Assembly (NCBI RefSeq): GCF_030272615.1
Contig: NC_081406.1
Span: 138,491,361 to 138,555,360, forward strand
Length of the DNA stretch: 64,000 bases
Direction of reading: 5' to 3'
DNA from: Cryptomeria japonica
Taxonomy: Eukaryota; Streptophyta; Pinopsida; Cupressales; Cupressaceae
This document shows, piece by piece, positions 1-9,688 of the stretch (the stretch's first letter is position 1; each line of letters opens with the position of its first letter). The notes beneath the pieces are model-generated. The model saw only the letters and a program-made list of their open reading frames with translations. It was not told the origin of the DNA and ran no database searches. The translations under genes were made by a program, and so were the position numbers.

Positions 1-842
1 AGAAGAAGATTATCATGTAATACTATCCTTTGGTGATGATTCTTTAGCATGTTAAAAGGTCTGGTATCCGGTAGAGCAGTAAGACAGGGTTATCTTCATT
101 ATTGGTGGTGTAACATGTGGACCGGATTCCTTGAGGTTATTCTAGTGGTTGCTAGTAAGTTTGAGGTAATTGGAGTGACTTATGGAAAGTGTGTGATCAT
201 ATGTTTTGGATCCAAAATATGGTCTTGTGGAGATTTGAGCCAACTTGAAGCTACACATTTCATATTCCGAGATTTGGTAAGCTAACTTGTGGGAGATCAT
301 TTTTGCTTGTGTGGATATATAAGATTGACTTGGTTAATGTTTTTGCGTGTGGATATGATGTGTGAGATTATTTTGGGAGCGATTGAGTGCAGTTTAATGT
401 GCACACCTTGATTTTTGTTGATCCGGTAATCTATAACAGGGTAGAACAGAGCAGTTTCTCAAAACAGTGCAGCGGATTACTTTGTGCACTAATTTTTTTA
501 TTCAGTTCATTACTCATTGTAATAATTTTTTTATAATCCTGTAAGGCAGTGAGCCTTCCTTCGGGTTGTAGCCCCTTGTAATTGAGCAGTGAGCTCTAGG
601 CAATGTGCCTGAATGCATGTGCATCCCCCTTGTGTAATATTGTTTTACTACTGGCCATAGTATAATAATATTATGGGTTCAAATCCCATCGTGGTTTTTC
701 CCTTTCTAGGTTTCCACGTAAAAATATTAATGTTATGGTTATATGCACATTTTCTTTGTGTTTCTACATTTCAGTTTCTTACTTGTGCATCTGGTGGTTA
801 AAGAATCGGATTAACAAATTTATAAATATCAGAACACTGATT
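1..842 (+). repeat. N1 5' LTR, partial at both ends
   Basis: This segment aligns base by base with 7494-8361, including a hairpin at 673-689 and the GGTTTTTCCC block just after it. Similarity ends abruptly after ACTGATT at 842. The 3' copy continues for about 32 more bases, containing the C7 tract, to its terminal CAACA. The start of the LTR lies outside the window. Confidence 0.85.
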
Positions 843-904
843 TGTGCCTCGGAAGAAGCCTAACAACTTGAGGAAGATTCAGAAGACTTAATCAATAGAC
901 TCCG

Positions 905-1975
905 GTTTTGTAGTGACAACTTAGCATGGCACTTGAAGATCTTGATGCAACAATGAAGGAAAAGAGCAGTTTGAAAAGAAATCTCAATGCAGTTGAAGCT
1001 TCATTGAAACCCTAAAAGATCAATTGAACACCTCTTGGAAAAATAGAAAGGAGATGATGGACAAGCTAAAGGAGAAAGAAGAGCAAAGCATTGAAAATCA
1101 GGACAAGACTGATGAATGTGAGAAGTTGGCCATGGAGAATGCAATTTTGAAGAGTGAGATGCAATCTATTGTGATGAAGCTGACTAAGGAGATTGAAGAC
1201 CAGAAGAAGAGTGAAGAAATCTTGACTCAATCCTTGAAAGATAGATCTGATGAATGTTACAAATTGACATATGAGAATGAATAGTTGAAACTTGAATTGT
1301 TGCAAACAAAGAACTATGAACAAGAACCTAAAAGACATATCACAATTATGAGAGATGAGCTAACTACTGCTAATGAGTACTTGAAGAAAAGTTCAAATCT
1401 AGTTCAGCCTGGTTGGATGATATGTTGGATAGTCAGAGACATGGAAAAGACATGGAAGGACTTGGATTTGAGAAAGGAGAATCCTCAAGTTCTAGTCAAA
1501 GCAATCATCTGTAGAAGAACAAGAAACCTTTGGTAAGACAACCTAATGCCTATAAATTTAATGGTAGATGTTTTACTTGCAATAGATTTGGTCATATGGA
1601 AAATCAATGTAAAAGTAGGATGAATAATAGAATGATGAACAATGTGAACAATGGTCCTACCTTTACCGGTCAATGTTTCAAATGCAACAATTTTGGACAT
1701 AAGTCAAATATGTGCAAAATGATGATCAATTTTCAAAATAAGAGATGTTTTGCATTTGGGATGTTTGGACATATATCTAACCAATGTAGGATGAGACCAA
1801 ATCAAATTAATTTCAGGCCTATGCATAGGAATGTTGTTTGTCATGCATGTATCAAACTAGGTCATATTGCAAGATATTGCAGAAGGAAAAATGCATCGGT
1901 GAACAAGAACAAATCTGATGAGAAAGGCAAAGCAAAGGTAGATGAAATCAGATATCAACATAAAAAAATGTGAGT
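905..1975 (+). pseudogene. N1 gag C-terminal part: coiled coil and four CCHC zinc knuckles
   Basis: Gag nucleocapsid remnant, expected to bind and package the element's RNA. The first part (905-1500) is rich in Lys, Glu and Leu and reads as a coiled coil, with a frame break near 1010 and an in-frame TAG at 1282. After another frame change near 1530 come four zinc-knuckle units: CFTCNRFGHMENQC, CFKCNNFGHKSNMC, a third reading CFAFGMFGHISNQC in which the second Cys is Phe, and CHACIKLGHIARYC. The end is marked by a TGA where related Gags probably have Trp. Four knuckles is more than the one or two usual in copia Gag. The N-terminal capsid part is not visible. A decayed gag is well supported; the exact lineage is not. 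Confidence 0.75.
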
Positions 1976-2460
1976 AAAGAAAGAAGATCAGAATATGCAG
2001 AATGGCTCCACACCTAAATCCGGTGATGGAACCTCACCCTGTAACTAGGGCCTTTTGGCCTTAGGGGGATTTTTTCATGCAGATTGGTAGAACCCCCTCT
2101 TCAGAGATCTATAACCGGTTCCGGAAGGTTGCAGAAGATGATCTAGAATGCAAATGATATCCAAAAGATTTGTAGCAGTTAGACAATTCGGTGAATGAAA
2201 TGATGGAAAATAGTGTAACCATAAGCTTTAAGGATGAGCATTTATTACAACTCAAAATTAGGTTTTCAAGGTTAAAAGGGCATTTCAAAAGCTTATTTCT
2301 CACAATGTGATCAAGAGAAAAGGGCAGAGTAGAAGAGTAAAAGAGATTTGTCAGCATAAACCAAGCTTGAAGCAATAATTCATCGATTTCTTGTGCCTGG
2401 TTATGAATCAAATAGGTATTTATCTATTCAAGAGCTACCATTTAAAACCCTAGAATCATC
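1976..2460. other. N1 spacer between gag remnant and long frame
   Basis: No coding motif is seen here. A short element at about 2045-2075 reads GGGCCTTTTGGCC followed by a TTAGGGGGA purine run resembling the element's own polypurine tracts. This is where pol would be expected in an autonomous copia element. A deletion scar here is inference. Confidence 0.4.
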
Positions 2461-5400
2461 ATGCCATCTGCATCTGGTATTGCTACCCCTATGGTTGTTG
2501 AGATTTTTGAGAGGGCAAGGCCCATTTTCAAGAGACATCCTTTCAAATCGATTGAAGATGATCCGGAAGGAATGTTTTCTTCAATTTCGTACGACATTCT
2601 TCACAATGAAGATATGAGGGCATATATTCACTGTGATATTGAAGAAATCAGCAATGCATACATGCTTACACTCTGCAACAAGCATATGGCAGACAGTCTT
2701 GGAAATCTAAAGCCAGAATACAAGATTATTCATTACAAGGGCTTTGCTCAATTTTTTCATTTTTTGGTATTCGATGAAGCGGAATGGGTCCAGTACATTC
2801 TTGGCATTATTCATGATGAATTCATATGGCTAGACAGACCTCATAAGATCACAAAGCAAGCCATTCAGGCAGTCACATGCTTGAGTGCAACCGGTGAGAT
2901 CCCGAGCCTGAGGAAAGTGTAGAATACCACTATGGCAGTTGTTATTGGTTCCCAATATGACAACCGGTCCATGACAATCAATGATATAGTTGAGCATGAT
3001 GTGAGATTTGCCTCATTGGTGGTAGGTTATAAGGTGTATCAATCCAGCAGGCAGAACTCAGTCTCTGGTACTGCTATATTCACTACATATCAAATGCTTA
3101 AGGAGAATAAAAGGTGTGATCTTTGTTTTGTACTCCTGAGTGAATTGTAAAGCAACTTGAAGAAAATAAAACAAGACAAGAAACATACTTTCAAGTTTGG
3201 ATCATTAATTGTGTACTTAGCTCTATATTTCTTGAATGAGATCCTTGGTATTGGTAAAGTCCAATGGGCTTATGACAAACTAGTGGTGATGTAAATCAAG
3301 TAAGGGTTGTTGGGTATAGATGATAGTACAATGAGAATATCTACCTTATGGGGCTATTTCAAGAACCTCCAAGCCTCTATGAAAGATCGAGAAATAATTC
3401 CCAAAGAAATAGTAGAGAAATATGAGAAGACCGTTTGTTTTATAGTTGATAAAGATCAGTGCCATATGGAGGCAGTTGAGTTGAGAACAACCTGGATCAT
3501 GCCCATGGGGTATAAGGTTGATGCTATTACTCTTGAAGCATATGCTCAACACCTACTAAGTCAACCAGTAGATCAAAAGGAGCAAAGATTTGAAACTTTC
3601 CGGGAAAAGGACCTAGACCTGCATAAAAAAATTCACCGAGTCCAAAAGCAAGAGGAAAGTGAGAAAGGAGGTTGAGGAACTTGCAGGACGAATGGGTATA
3701 ACCAAAGAAGTAGTGCAAAAAGAAAGGGAGAAGAACATTCTAAAGGAGGAAGATGTGGTGAAGCCACAAGCTAAACTAGCTCCTCCTAAGTAGTCCAAAG
3801 CCAAGCCTGGCAAATCTACACCTGCCCCTAGTGTGAAGAAGTCCATACCTCCACCTAAGCCTAAACCAGCAAAATCTATCAGTGGAGCAAATAAAAGGAA
3901 GAAGGAGAAATCTTCAAGGTAGTATGTTGCAGCAGAAGAAGAAATAGATTCAGATGAAGAGGTAAGGAAAGTGAAAAAGACTTCTACCTATGCAAGGGTA
4001 GTCTAAAAGCCTACATCTGGTAATGCTCCACTTGCCAAGAAAGCTAAGTTGCAAGGAGAGTCGTCCAGAAAGGTTAGAGTCAACAACAAGATGAAATTTG
4101 AAATAGATCAAGCTCTTAAATCTGGTAAGATAGGAGGCCCATATGAAATTGCGCCCCCATTGACTTTGCAACAGTTAATTGATGAAATTTTGAAGCATGG
4201 AAATTTGAAAAATGTTTCTATCTATTATGAGAATTTTGAGGATAAAGACCAGCAGGCAGTAGAAGAAGCAACGGTAAAGTATATGGACAAATTCAATAAG
4301 GTCTTATTAGAATTATCGTGTATGATCCCCAAGAGCTTGTATGACATCTTGGATGCCCGGAGACACACAACCACTATAGAAGATGAAAGGTTGAAAGAAT
4401 TTGCATTAGTAAAGCTATGTCCGACAATAACTAGACAAGAAATACCTAAGTTTTTGGGACTTGCAAAGGAAAACTTCCAGAGCAAGCATAGAGTGAATAA
4501 AATAATGATCGAAAGGGTAGATGAAGTAGTGAAAGACATTGAAGGTATTTTGAGGAAAATTTTGAAAGAGAATAATTATCATTTTATTCTGAAGGACTCC
4601 CAGCCAGAAGAACATTCAAGCAAAGACACTTCTCCTCCGGAGATCCATGTAGAGACAAAAGTTCCACAAGATCAACCAACTCCACAAATTGATCTGGTTG
4701 AATAGGAAGCTCCAGTTGATGCATCTTATGATCAAGCAATGGATAACTTTGGTGATGCTACTCAGGATCCTTCTGAGATAGAAATAATTGTAGAAATGAT
4801 AGCATAGGAGTTAGGTGAAGCGGGGAAGAATAAAGATGATGGAAAAGTTGGTGAGAAAGGTGAAGATGATGTAAGTATAGAACCAGTGAAGGAGAAGGGT
4901 GAAGATAAAACAGATAAAGCTTTGGCAACCATGACAAAAGTTACTATCCCTGATAAAGGAAAGCATATTCTAGTTGAGGATGATCTTTCTCATAGTCTGG
5001 TATACTTAAGCACTCTATCCCCTCTTCAAGCATTAAAGGTGGCCACCCTTGCGCAGATCAAGGCCAGTGAAGACTTACTCAAGTCTGCTTCAGAAGAGAA
5101 AGAGGTGATAGATTTGGCCACTGCAATTTTGGAGAAAGTTTTGCCTAACCTTAAGAAGATTTCAAATGACTCACCATCTGGCAAGCTTAAGGATATGTTG
5201 AATAAAGTAGAATCCGATTTTGTATCATTAGAAAAAGCCACATATATAAAGGTTTTGAATAAGTTCAATGAGATGAGCCTTCAAACCTTTTTGAAGACAA
5301 TTGAAGTTGATAGGGAAGTTTTGAAGACCACAATAAAGAGTGCAAATGATGAATTAGATGAAGGCACAAAAATATTTAAATTATGTCTATTTTTGCCTAA

Positions 5401-5803
5401 GTTTACTGCAGATATTGATAAGAAAATAAGAGATCTTGAAGGGAAGCTAGCAAGTATTGGTCATTCATTTGTTCATCATTAAGTTTTTCCCAGTTCCCTT
5501 GAAGCTCAAATAATGGATTTTACTAACAAGATAAAGGGCTTAAATAAAGAAAAAGAGTAAATGTTGAGCAGAGTGGGAGAACTAAGAAGTTTGATCACTC
5601 CCCGGATGGACACCTTACATGGAGCTCAGCAGAATGCAGTTAGTGCTTTAAGTAAAATTGTGCCATATGATCTCAAAGGTGTTGAAGTTCATGCATACAT
5701 GTTTAGTGCTTTGAATAATGTATTAGATTTTTTCTTGAGAGGATGGAATGCGTACTTGCAATCCTTGAAGGTCACCTATGTAGACATTTTTAAATCCATG
5801 TAA
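2461..5803 (+). pseudogene. N1 long unrecognised frame (about 1,100 codons, decayed)
   Basis: I do not recognise this protein. The frame opens at ATG 2461, runs in frame 1 to an A7 run near 3624-3630, shifts by one base, and continues in frame 2 to the TAA at 5801. Eleven internal stops (2920, 3148, 3292, 3301, 3791, 3920, 4004, 4703, 4805, 5480, 5558) are all TAG or TAA, each one C-to-T change from a Gln codon. The first ~390 codons look globular. Then comes a basic Lys/Pro-rich linker (about 3700-4080) with KRKKEK, which could be a nuclear localisation signal, then a mixed helical part, and from about 4886 a Lys/Glu/Leu-rich likely coiled coil. No protease, RT, integrase or zinc motif is present. 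Its place before the polypurine tract is that of the env-like frame of SIRE elements, but I see no signal peptide or membrane segment. A captured plant gene or a second structural protein are alternatives. Confidence 0.7.
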
Positions 5804-6007
5804 ATTATTGCATTCATTTGTCCATAAGTTTTGGTGAATTCCTACCCTTTTCCATTGATGTCAAAGGGGGAGAGAGTTAGGGATAGCAATGAAAAATGAT
5901 GCTTACTCTTAGGGGGAGTCAGTTGGACACAGTCGAGTGTACAAATTTTAGATTGTTGAATTGCTTGCAGTTTTTGGAGCATTTTTCACAGTATTGCCAT
6001 CAATGCC
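5804..6007 (+). other. N1 3' untranslated region with repeated purine runs
   Basis: Non-coding stretch between the long frame and the polypurine tract. It has two extra G-rich purine runs (near 5863 and 5911) resembling the functional tract just before the LTR. Accessory tracts like these could prime plus-strand synthesis, but that is inference. Confidence 0.5.
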
Positions 6008-6019
6008 AAAGGGGGAGAT
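6008..6019 (+). promoter_or_regulatory. N1 polypurine tract
   Basis: AAAGGGGGAGAT lies directly against the TGTTGGCATAAG start of the 3' LTR, the standard position of the plus-strand primer of LTR elements. Confidence 0.85.
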
Positions 6020-6305
6020 TGTTGGCATAAGACTCTATCCGATGATGCTCCGGTGAATATTGGTGATGTCTAATGTATTATATTTCTTAGGAGTTGTCAT
6101 TGATTGCAACTCGGCCTATTGATCTTATCTGGTATGTGTAGCGTCCTAAAATTGCGACACTTGCAATTTTGACTGCATTTGGGTCTTCACGATGGGGGTG
6201 CAACACGGAACCTGAATGGAGACATCGAAACCTGTTTATGACATCAAAAACTGCATTTTTCAGCACCCTGGCCTGATCCTCCTTGCACCCTGCTGTCCTT
6301 GGAGG

Positions 6306-6412
6306 TGGGACCAGGGCGCCCAACGCCCTGGTCCTTCAGGACTAGGGTGCCCAGTGCCCTAGTCCCCCAGGACCATGGCGCCCAGCGCCCTGGTCCCTGG
6401 CCCTATTTTGGG
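6306..6412. repeat. GC-rich palindromic tandem repeat in sA
   Basis: Three units of about 32 bases, each containing an inverted repeat such as CAGGGCG...CGCCCTG or its variant CTAGGGTG...GTGCCCTAG. The corresponding segment of sB (10660-10740) has similar units built on GGACAGGGG, so the array belongs to the LTR family. Confidence 0.75.
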
Positions 6413-6586
6413 CCCGGTCTCCTATGGGGCTTCGGGTATTTATGTTTGCAAATTGGAAAATAACATTTCCTGATCGGCCTAAGGTCGGGAAAATCAGTCT
6501 ATTAACCCTAATTGGCAAGTATATAAACTACATTTCCTCTCCCATTTTGAGGATGGAGGAGATATGTGTACAAGACATGGAAACGA

Positions 6587-6630
6587 TATTCAAACATTCA
6601 AGCATTCAAGCATTCAAGCATTTCCTTCAA
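6587..6630. repeat. Short tandem repeat (ATTCAAGCA)n in sA
   Basis: Four to five copies of a 9-base unit. The reverse complement occurs in sB at about 10453-10482, so the repeat predates the two insertions. Confidence 0.8.
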
Positions 6631-8394
6631 GCAATTGATCACTCTAGGTCTCCATTCAAGGCTAAGTGTTGCATTCAAGACAAGGATTCAACCATTGAAG
6701 AGGAGATCACATATCACATACAACATACAACATATAACAAAATCTACACCTTCGCATGTAAGAATACAAACATTCTTACAACAAGGTACTAGTACTTGTT
6801 TTACATTACAATCATTTACATTTACAGCAATTTCTCATTTCTTGGTTAATTCCAAAACCGGGGTTTGACCTAAAGGCAAACCCCTCATTCCTAACCCCCC
6901 AATCGTCCTCTCTTTTCTGTGTGTAGGTTGCAGGTACGCGGCTGTAATTGAAGATCTGGAATCCTTGTGGACGCCGGGCGCCATCATCCCGTCAACTTTT
7001 GCTCAATTTTGCAGGACAGTGCCGTCTTGACATTTTACTGCTAATTCCAGGTCCGCAACTTCATCATATATTCCTATCTCAGCTTATAAGCGAATCTTTC
7101 TCACTTTCCATGCATTCCTAGTTCAATCTTTCTATCTACATTCTTTACAAAAGAGGGTATCCTTGCTATCACAACCCTTGAAACTCATATAGAATCCAAT
7201 CTTGCATTGTGTGGGATTGGATCTTGTGGGTTTCAACCCCTCTTTTGAATGTAAAGTCCCTCCTAAGTGAAAACCATCAACCCTAGTGACTCTCCCTTCT
7301 CTCTCCTTGGAGTTGGGAAGGGGAGAATGACTAGGGTTCGATTTTTCCGCTTTACAGTATGGAGTTTGGGATATCCGGTATGGAGTTTTGGTGCAAATTT
7401 GTCTATGATACTTTGTGTACAACTTTTGTGAACAATTCTCATTTACGGTGATGTTTTTTTGGTTTCAATAATCTAAGTTAAGTTGATTGACTATGAGAAG
7501 CAGATTATCATGTAATACTATCCTCTGATGATGACTCTTTAGCATGTTAAAAGGTATGGTATCCGGTAGAGCAGTAAGACGGGGTTGTCTTCGTTATTGG
7601 TGATGTAACGTGTGGACTGAATTCCTTGAGGTGATTTTGGTGGTTGTTGGTAAGTTCAAGGTAATTGGGCCAACTTATGGAAAGTTTGTGATCATATGTT
7701 TTGGATCCTAAATATGGTCTTGTGGAGATTTGAGCTGACTTGAAGCTACACGTTTCATATACTGATATTTTGGGAAGCCGACTTGTGGGAGATCAATTTT
7801 GCTAGTGTGAATATATAAGATTGACTTGGTTAATGTTTTTGCATGTGGATATGATGTGTGAGATTATTTGGGAGTGATTGAGCATAGTTTCACGTGCGCA
7901 CCTTGAGTTTTGTTGATCTGGTAATCAGTAATAGGGCAGAACAAAGCAGTTTATTAGAACAGTGCGGCATATCACTTTGTGCCTAATTGGAACTGTTATT
8001 TGGCATGGTCAGATACTTTTATTTTGTTCATTACTCATTGTAATCATTTTGTATAATCATGTAAGGCAATGAGTCTTCCTTCAGGTTGTAGCCCCTTTTA
8101 ATTGAGTAGTGAGCTCTAGGCAGTGTGCCTGAATGCATGTGCATTCCCCTCATGTAATATTGTTTTACTACTGGCCACAATATAATAATATTGTGGGTTC
8201 AAATCCCATTGTGGTTTTCCCTTTTTGGGTTTGCACGTAAAAATATTGGTGTTATGGTTATATGCATATTTACTTTGTGTTTCTGCATTTCAGTTTCTTA
8301 CTTGTGCATCTGGTGGTTAAAGAATCGGATTAGCAAATTTATAAATACCAAACCACTGATTCACCCCCCCTCTCAGTGTTCATTGATTCCAACA

Positions 8395-9212
8395 ATTTGG
8401 AGTGTGTTGAGTTAGTTCTTCTAACACATTGTCACGAGGAGTGGGTTGTTGTGGTGCTAATATAAGCTTGGAGAAATAATGTGCATCCTCCAGACCAATT
8501 GAAGATTTGTCAGCTAATTATTTGTCTACTGTTTTAATTATTTATGTTTCTTCATCAGTTTATTAATTATTTATTAGAATTAATTTAATTTATAATTATT
8601 TGTCTTATTAAAATTCTAATTATTGTAAAATAATTATATTTTAAATTAAAAATCTATAAAACTTATTTTAATTGTTTATGTTTTTGAAATGGAATTACCA
8701 ATAAGATTTATTATAATTTATTTAATTTATAATTATTTATCTTATTAAAATTCTAATTATTGTAGAATAATTATACTTTGAATTAAAAATCTATCTTTTA
8801 TTACTATCTTCTTTTGATAAGAATACATTTTAATTTTATCTTCTTTTACGAGGATATTCTATCTTATTTTTTTATTAATTTACTCTAATCATCTTCTTCT
8901 CTTGAGGATTAATTTTTATTAACTTAAAATCTTATTTTAATTATTTTTGTCTTTTTATTGAGTTACAAATAATAGTTTAAAGATAAAAAAATTAATTTAC
9001 TTTGTAATTTTTTATCTTATTAAATTTTAATTTATTGTAGAATAAGTATCTATATTTTTTTTTATTTATATAACAATTTATAAATTTCAACTTAAAACCT
9101 AAATTAAAAGTTTAGAGTGAGAGATTAGGAGACAGAAACTAACTTTTGATTACTCGTTTCATACTAATAATTTAAGGATATTATGTGTCCTTGGGGATTT
9201 ATGCTTAGGGTA

Positions 9213-9215
<3 letters not shown>
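8395..9215. other. AT-rich stretch with a degenerate internal repeat, no gene seen
   Basis: Very AT-rich with no coding potential. A block containing TTATTAAAATTCTAATTATTG occurs at about 8594-8680, again at about 8740-8800, and in weaker form near 9010-9060, suggesting old local duplication. Confidence 0.55.

Positions 9216-9304
<89 letters not shown>
9216..9304. repeat. Compound microsatellite (CT)n(TA)n
   Basis: About 40 bases of CT repeat run directly into about 48 bases of TA repeat. Confidence 0.95.
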
Positions 9305-9307
<3 letters not shown>

Positions 9308-9683
9308 CACTCACACACACATTCCATGTTTCTCCATCCCTATCTCTATCTCAATCTTATACGCTCCCCCCCCTTTCATAACTCCTACTCTCTCTCTCTC
9401 TCTACATCACTTCCTTTGTCTTTATCTTTATCTATCTATTTATCTCTTATTGTCTCCCTCTTACAATCTCTATTTCTCCCTCTCCCTCTTTCTCTCTCCT
9501 TCCATATCTCTCTCTCTCTCACCCCCTCTATATTTCACAAGTTATATCTACTCCATCTCTCCTCTCTATTCTTATTAATCTCTTTATATCCCTATTTCTC
9601 CCTCTCTTTCCTTCTTTCTGTCACATATCTTCCTCTCTCCCCATCACTCCCTCTTTTTATATCTCTCTACTTCTTCTCTCTTT
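9305..9683. repeat. Pyrimidine-rich low-complexity DNA, left part
   Basis: The plus strand is nearly free of G and consists of degenerate TCTCTATC-type repeats. Frames crossing it encode only Ser/Leu/Tyr/Ile-rich low-complexity peptide and are not genes. It continues at 10905 on the other side of sB. Confidence 0.9.
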
Positions 9684-9688
9684 CTAAC

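Larger units (their letters stand above)
6137..7356 (+). mobile_element. Solo LTR sA inside N1 3' LTR, TSD GTATG
   Basis: Starts TGTAGCGTCC and ends GCTTTACA, flanked by perfect 5-base duplications GTATG at 6132-6136 and 7357-7361. It is homologous over its length to sB (9689-10899, opposite strand): shared start, shared palindrome-rich GC segment, shared ATTCAAGC tandem repeat, and a shared block around the GGGGTTTGACC motif near 6860. No internal coding region is present, so it is a solo LTR left by LTR-LTR recombination. The family is probably Ty3/gypsy from its TGTA...ACA ends, which is tentative. Confidence 0.85.
1..8394 (+). mobile_element. N1: non-autonomous copia-type LTR retrotransposon, 5' end outside window
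   Basis: Positions 1-842 repeat at about 7494-8361, so these are the two LTRs of one element. The order is LTR, gag remnant (905-1975), a long unrecognised decayed frame (2461-5803), polypurine tract (6008-6019) and 3' LTR (6020-8394). No protease, integrase, reverse transcriptase or RNase H motif is visible between the LTRs. The 5' LTR copy stops about 32 bases short of the true LTR end seen in the 3' copy, so the primer-binding site appears to have been deleted with it. The layout (gag with several zinc knuckles, an extra frame next to the 3' LTR) recalls SIRE/Maximus-type copia elements with the pol region lost; that assignment is inference. Confidence 0.8.
6020..8394 (+). repeat. N1 3' LTR, split by solo LTR sA
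   Basis: Starts TGTTGGCATAAG after the polypurine tract and ends ATTGATTCCAACA, giving the canonical TG...CA ends with a short terminal inverted repeat (TGTTGG / CCAACA). Without the 1,225-base insertion (sA plus one target copy) the LTR is about 1.15 kb. The C7 tract (ATTCACCCCCCCTCTC) lies near its 3' end. The flanking target duplication cannot be checked because the 5' end is off the window. Confidence 0.85.

Noticed and set aside
676-686. tRNA gene
   Set aside because: Only the T-arm/B-box is present; no acceptor stem, anticodon arm or properly spaced A-box.
2461-5803. Reassigned genetic code (TAA/TAG = Gln), because every internal stop is TAA or TAG at a Gln-like position
   Set aside because: Other elements here have TGA and Trp-to-stop changes plus frameshifts, and plant nuclear genes use the standard code. 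Deamination of CAG/CAA explains it.
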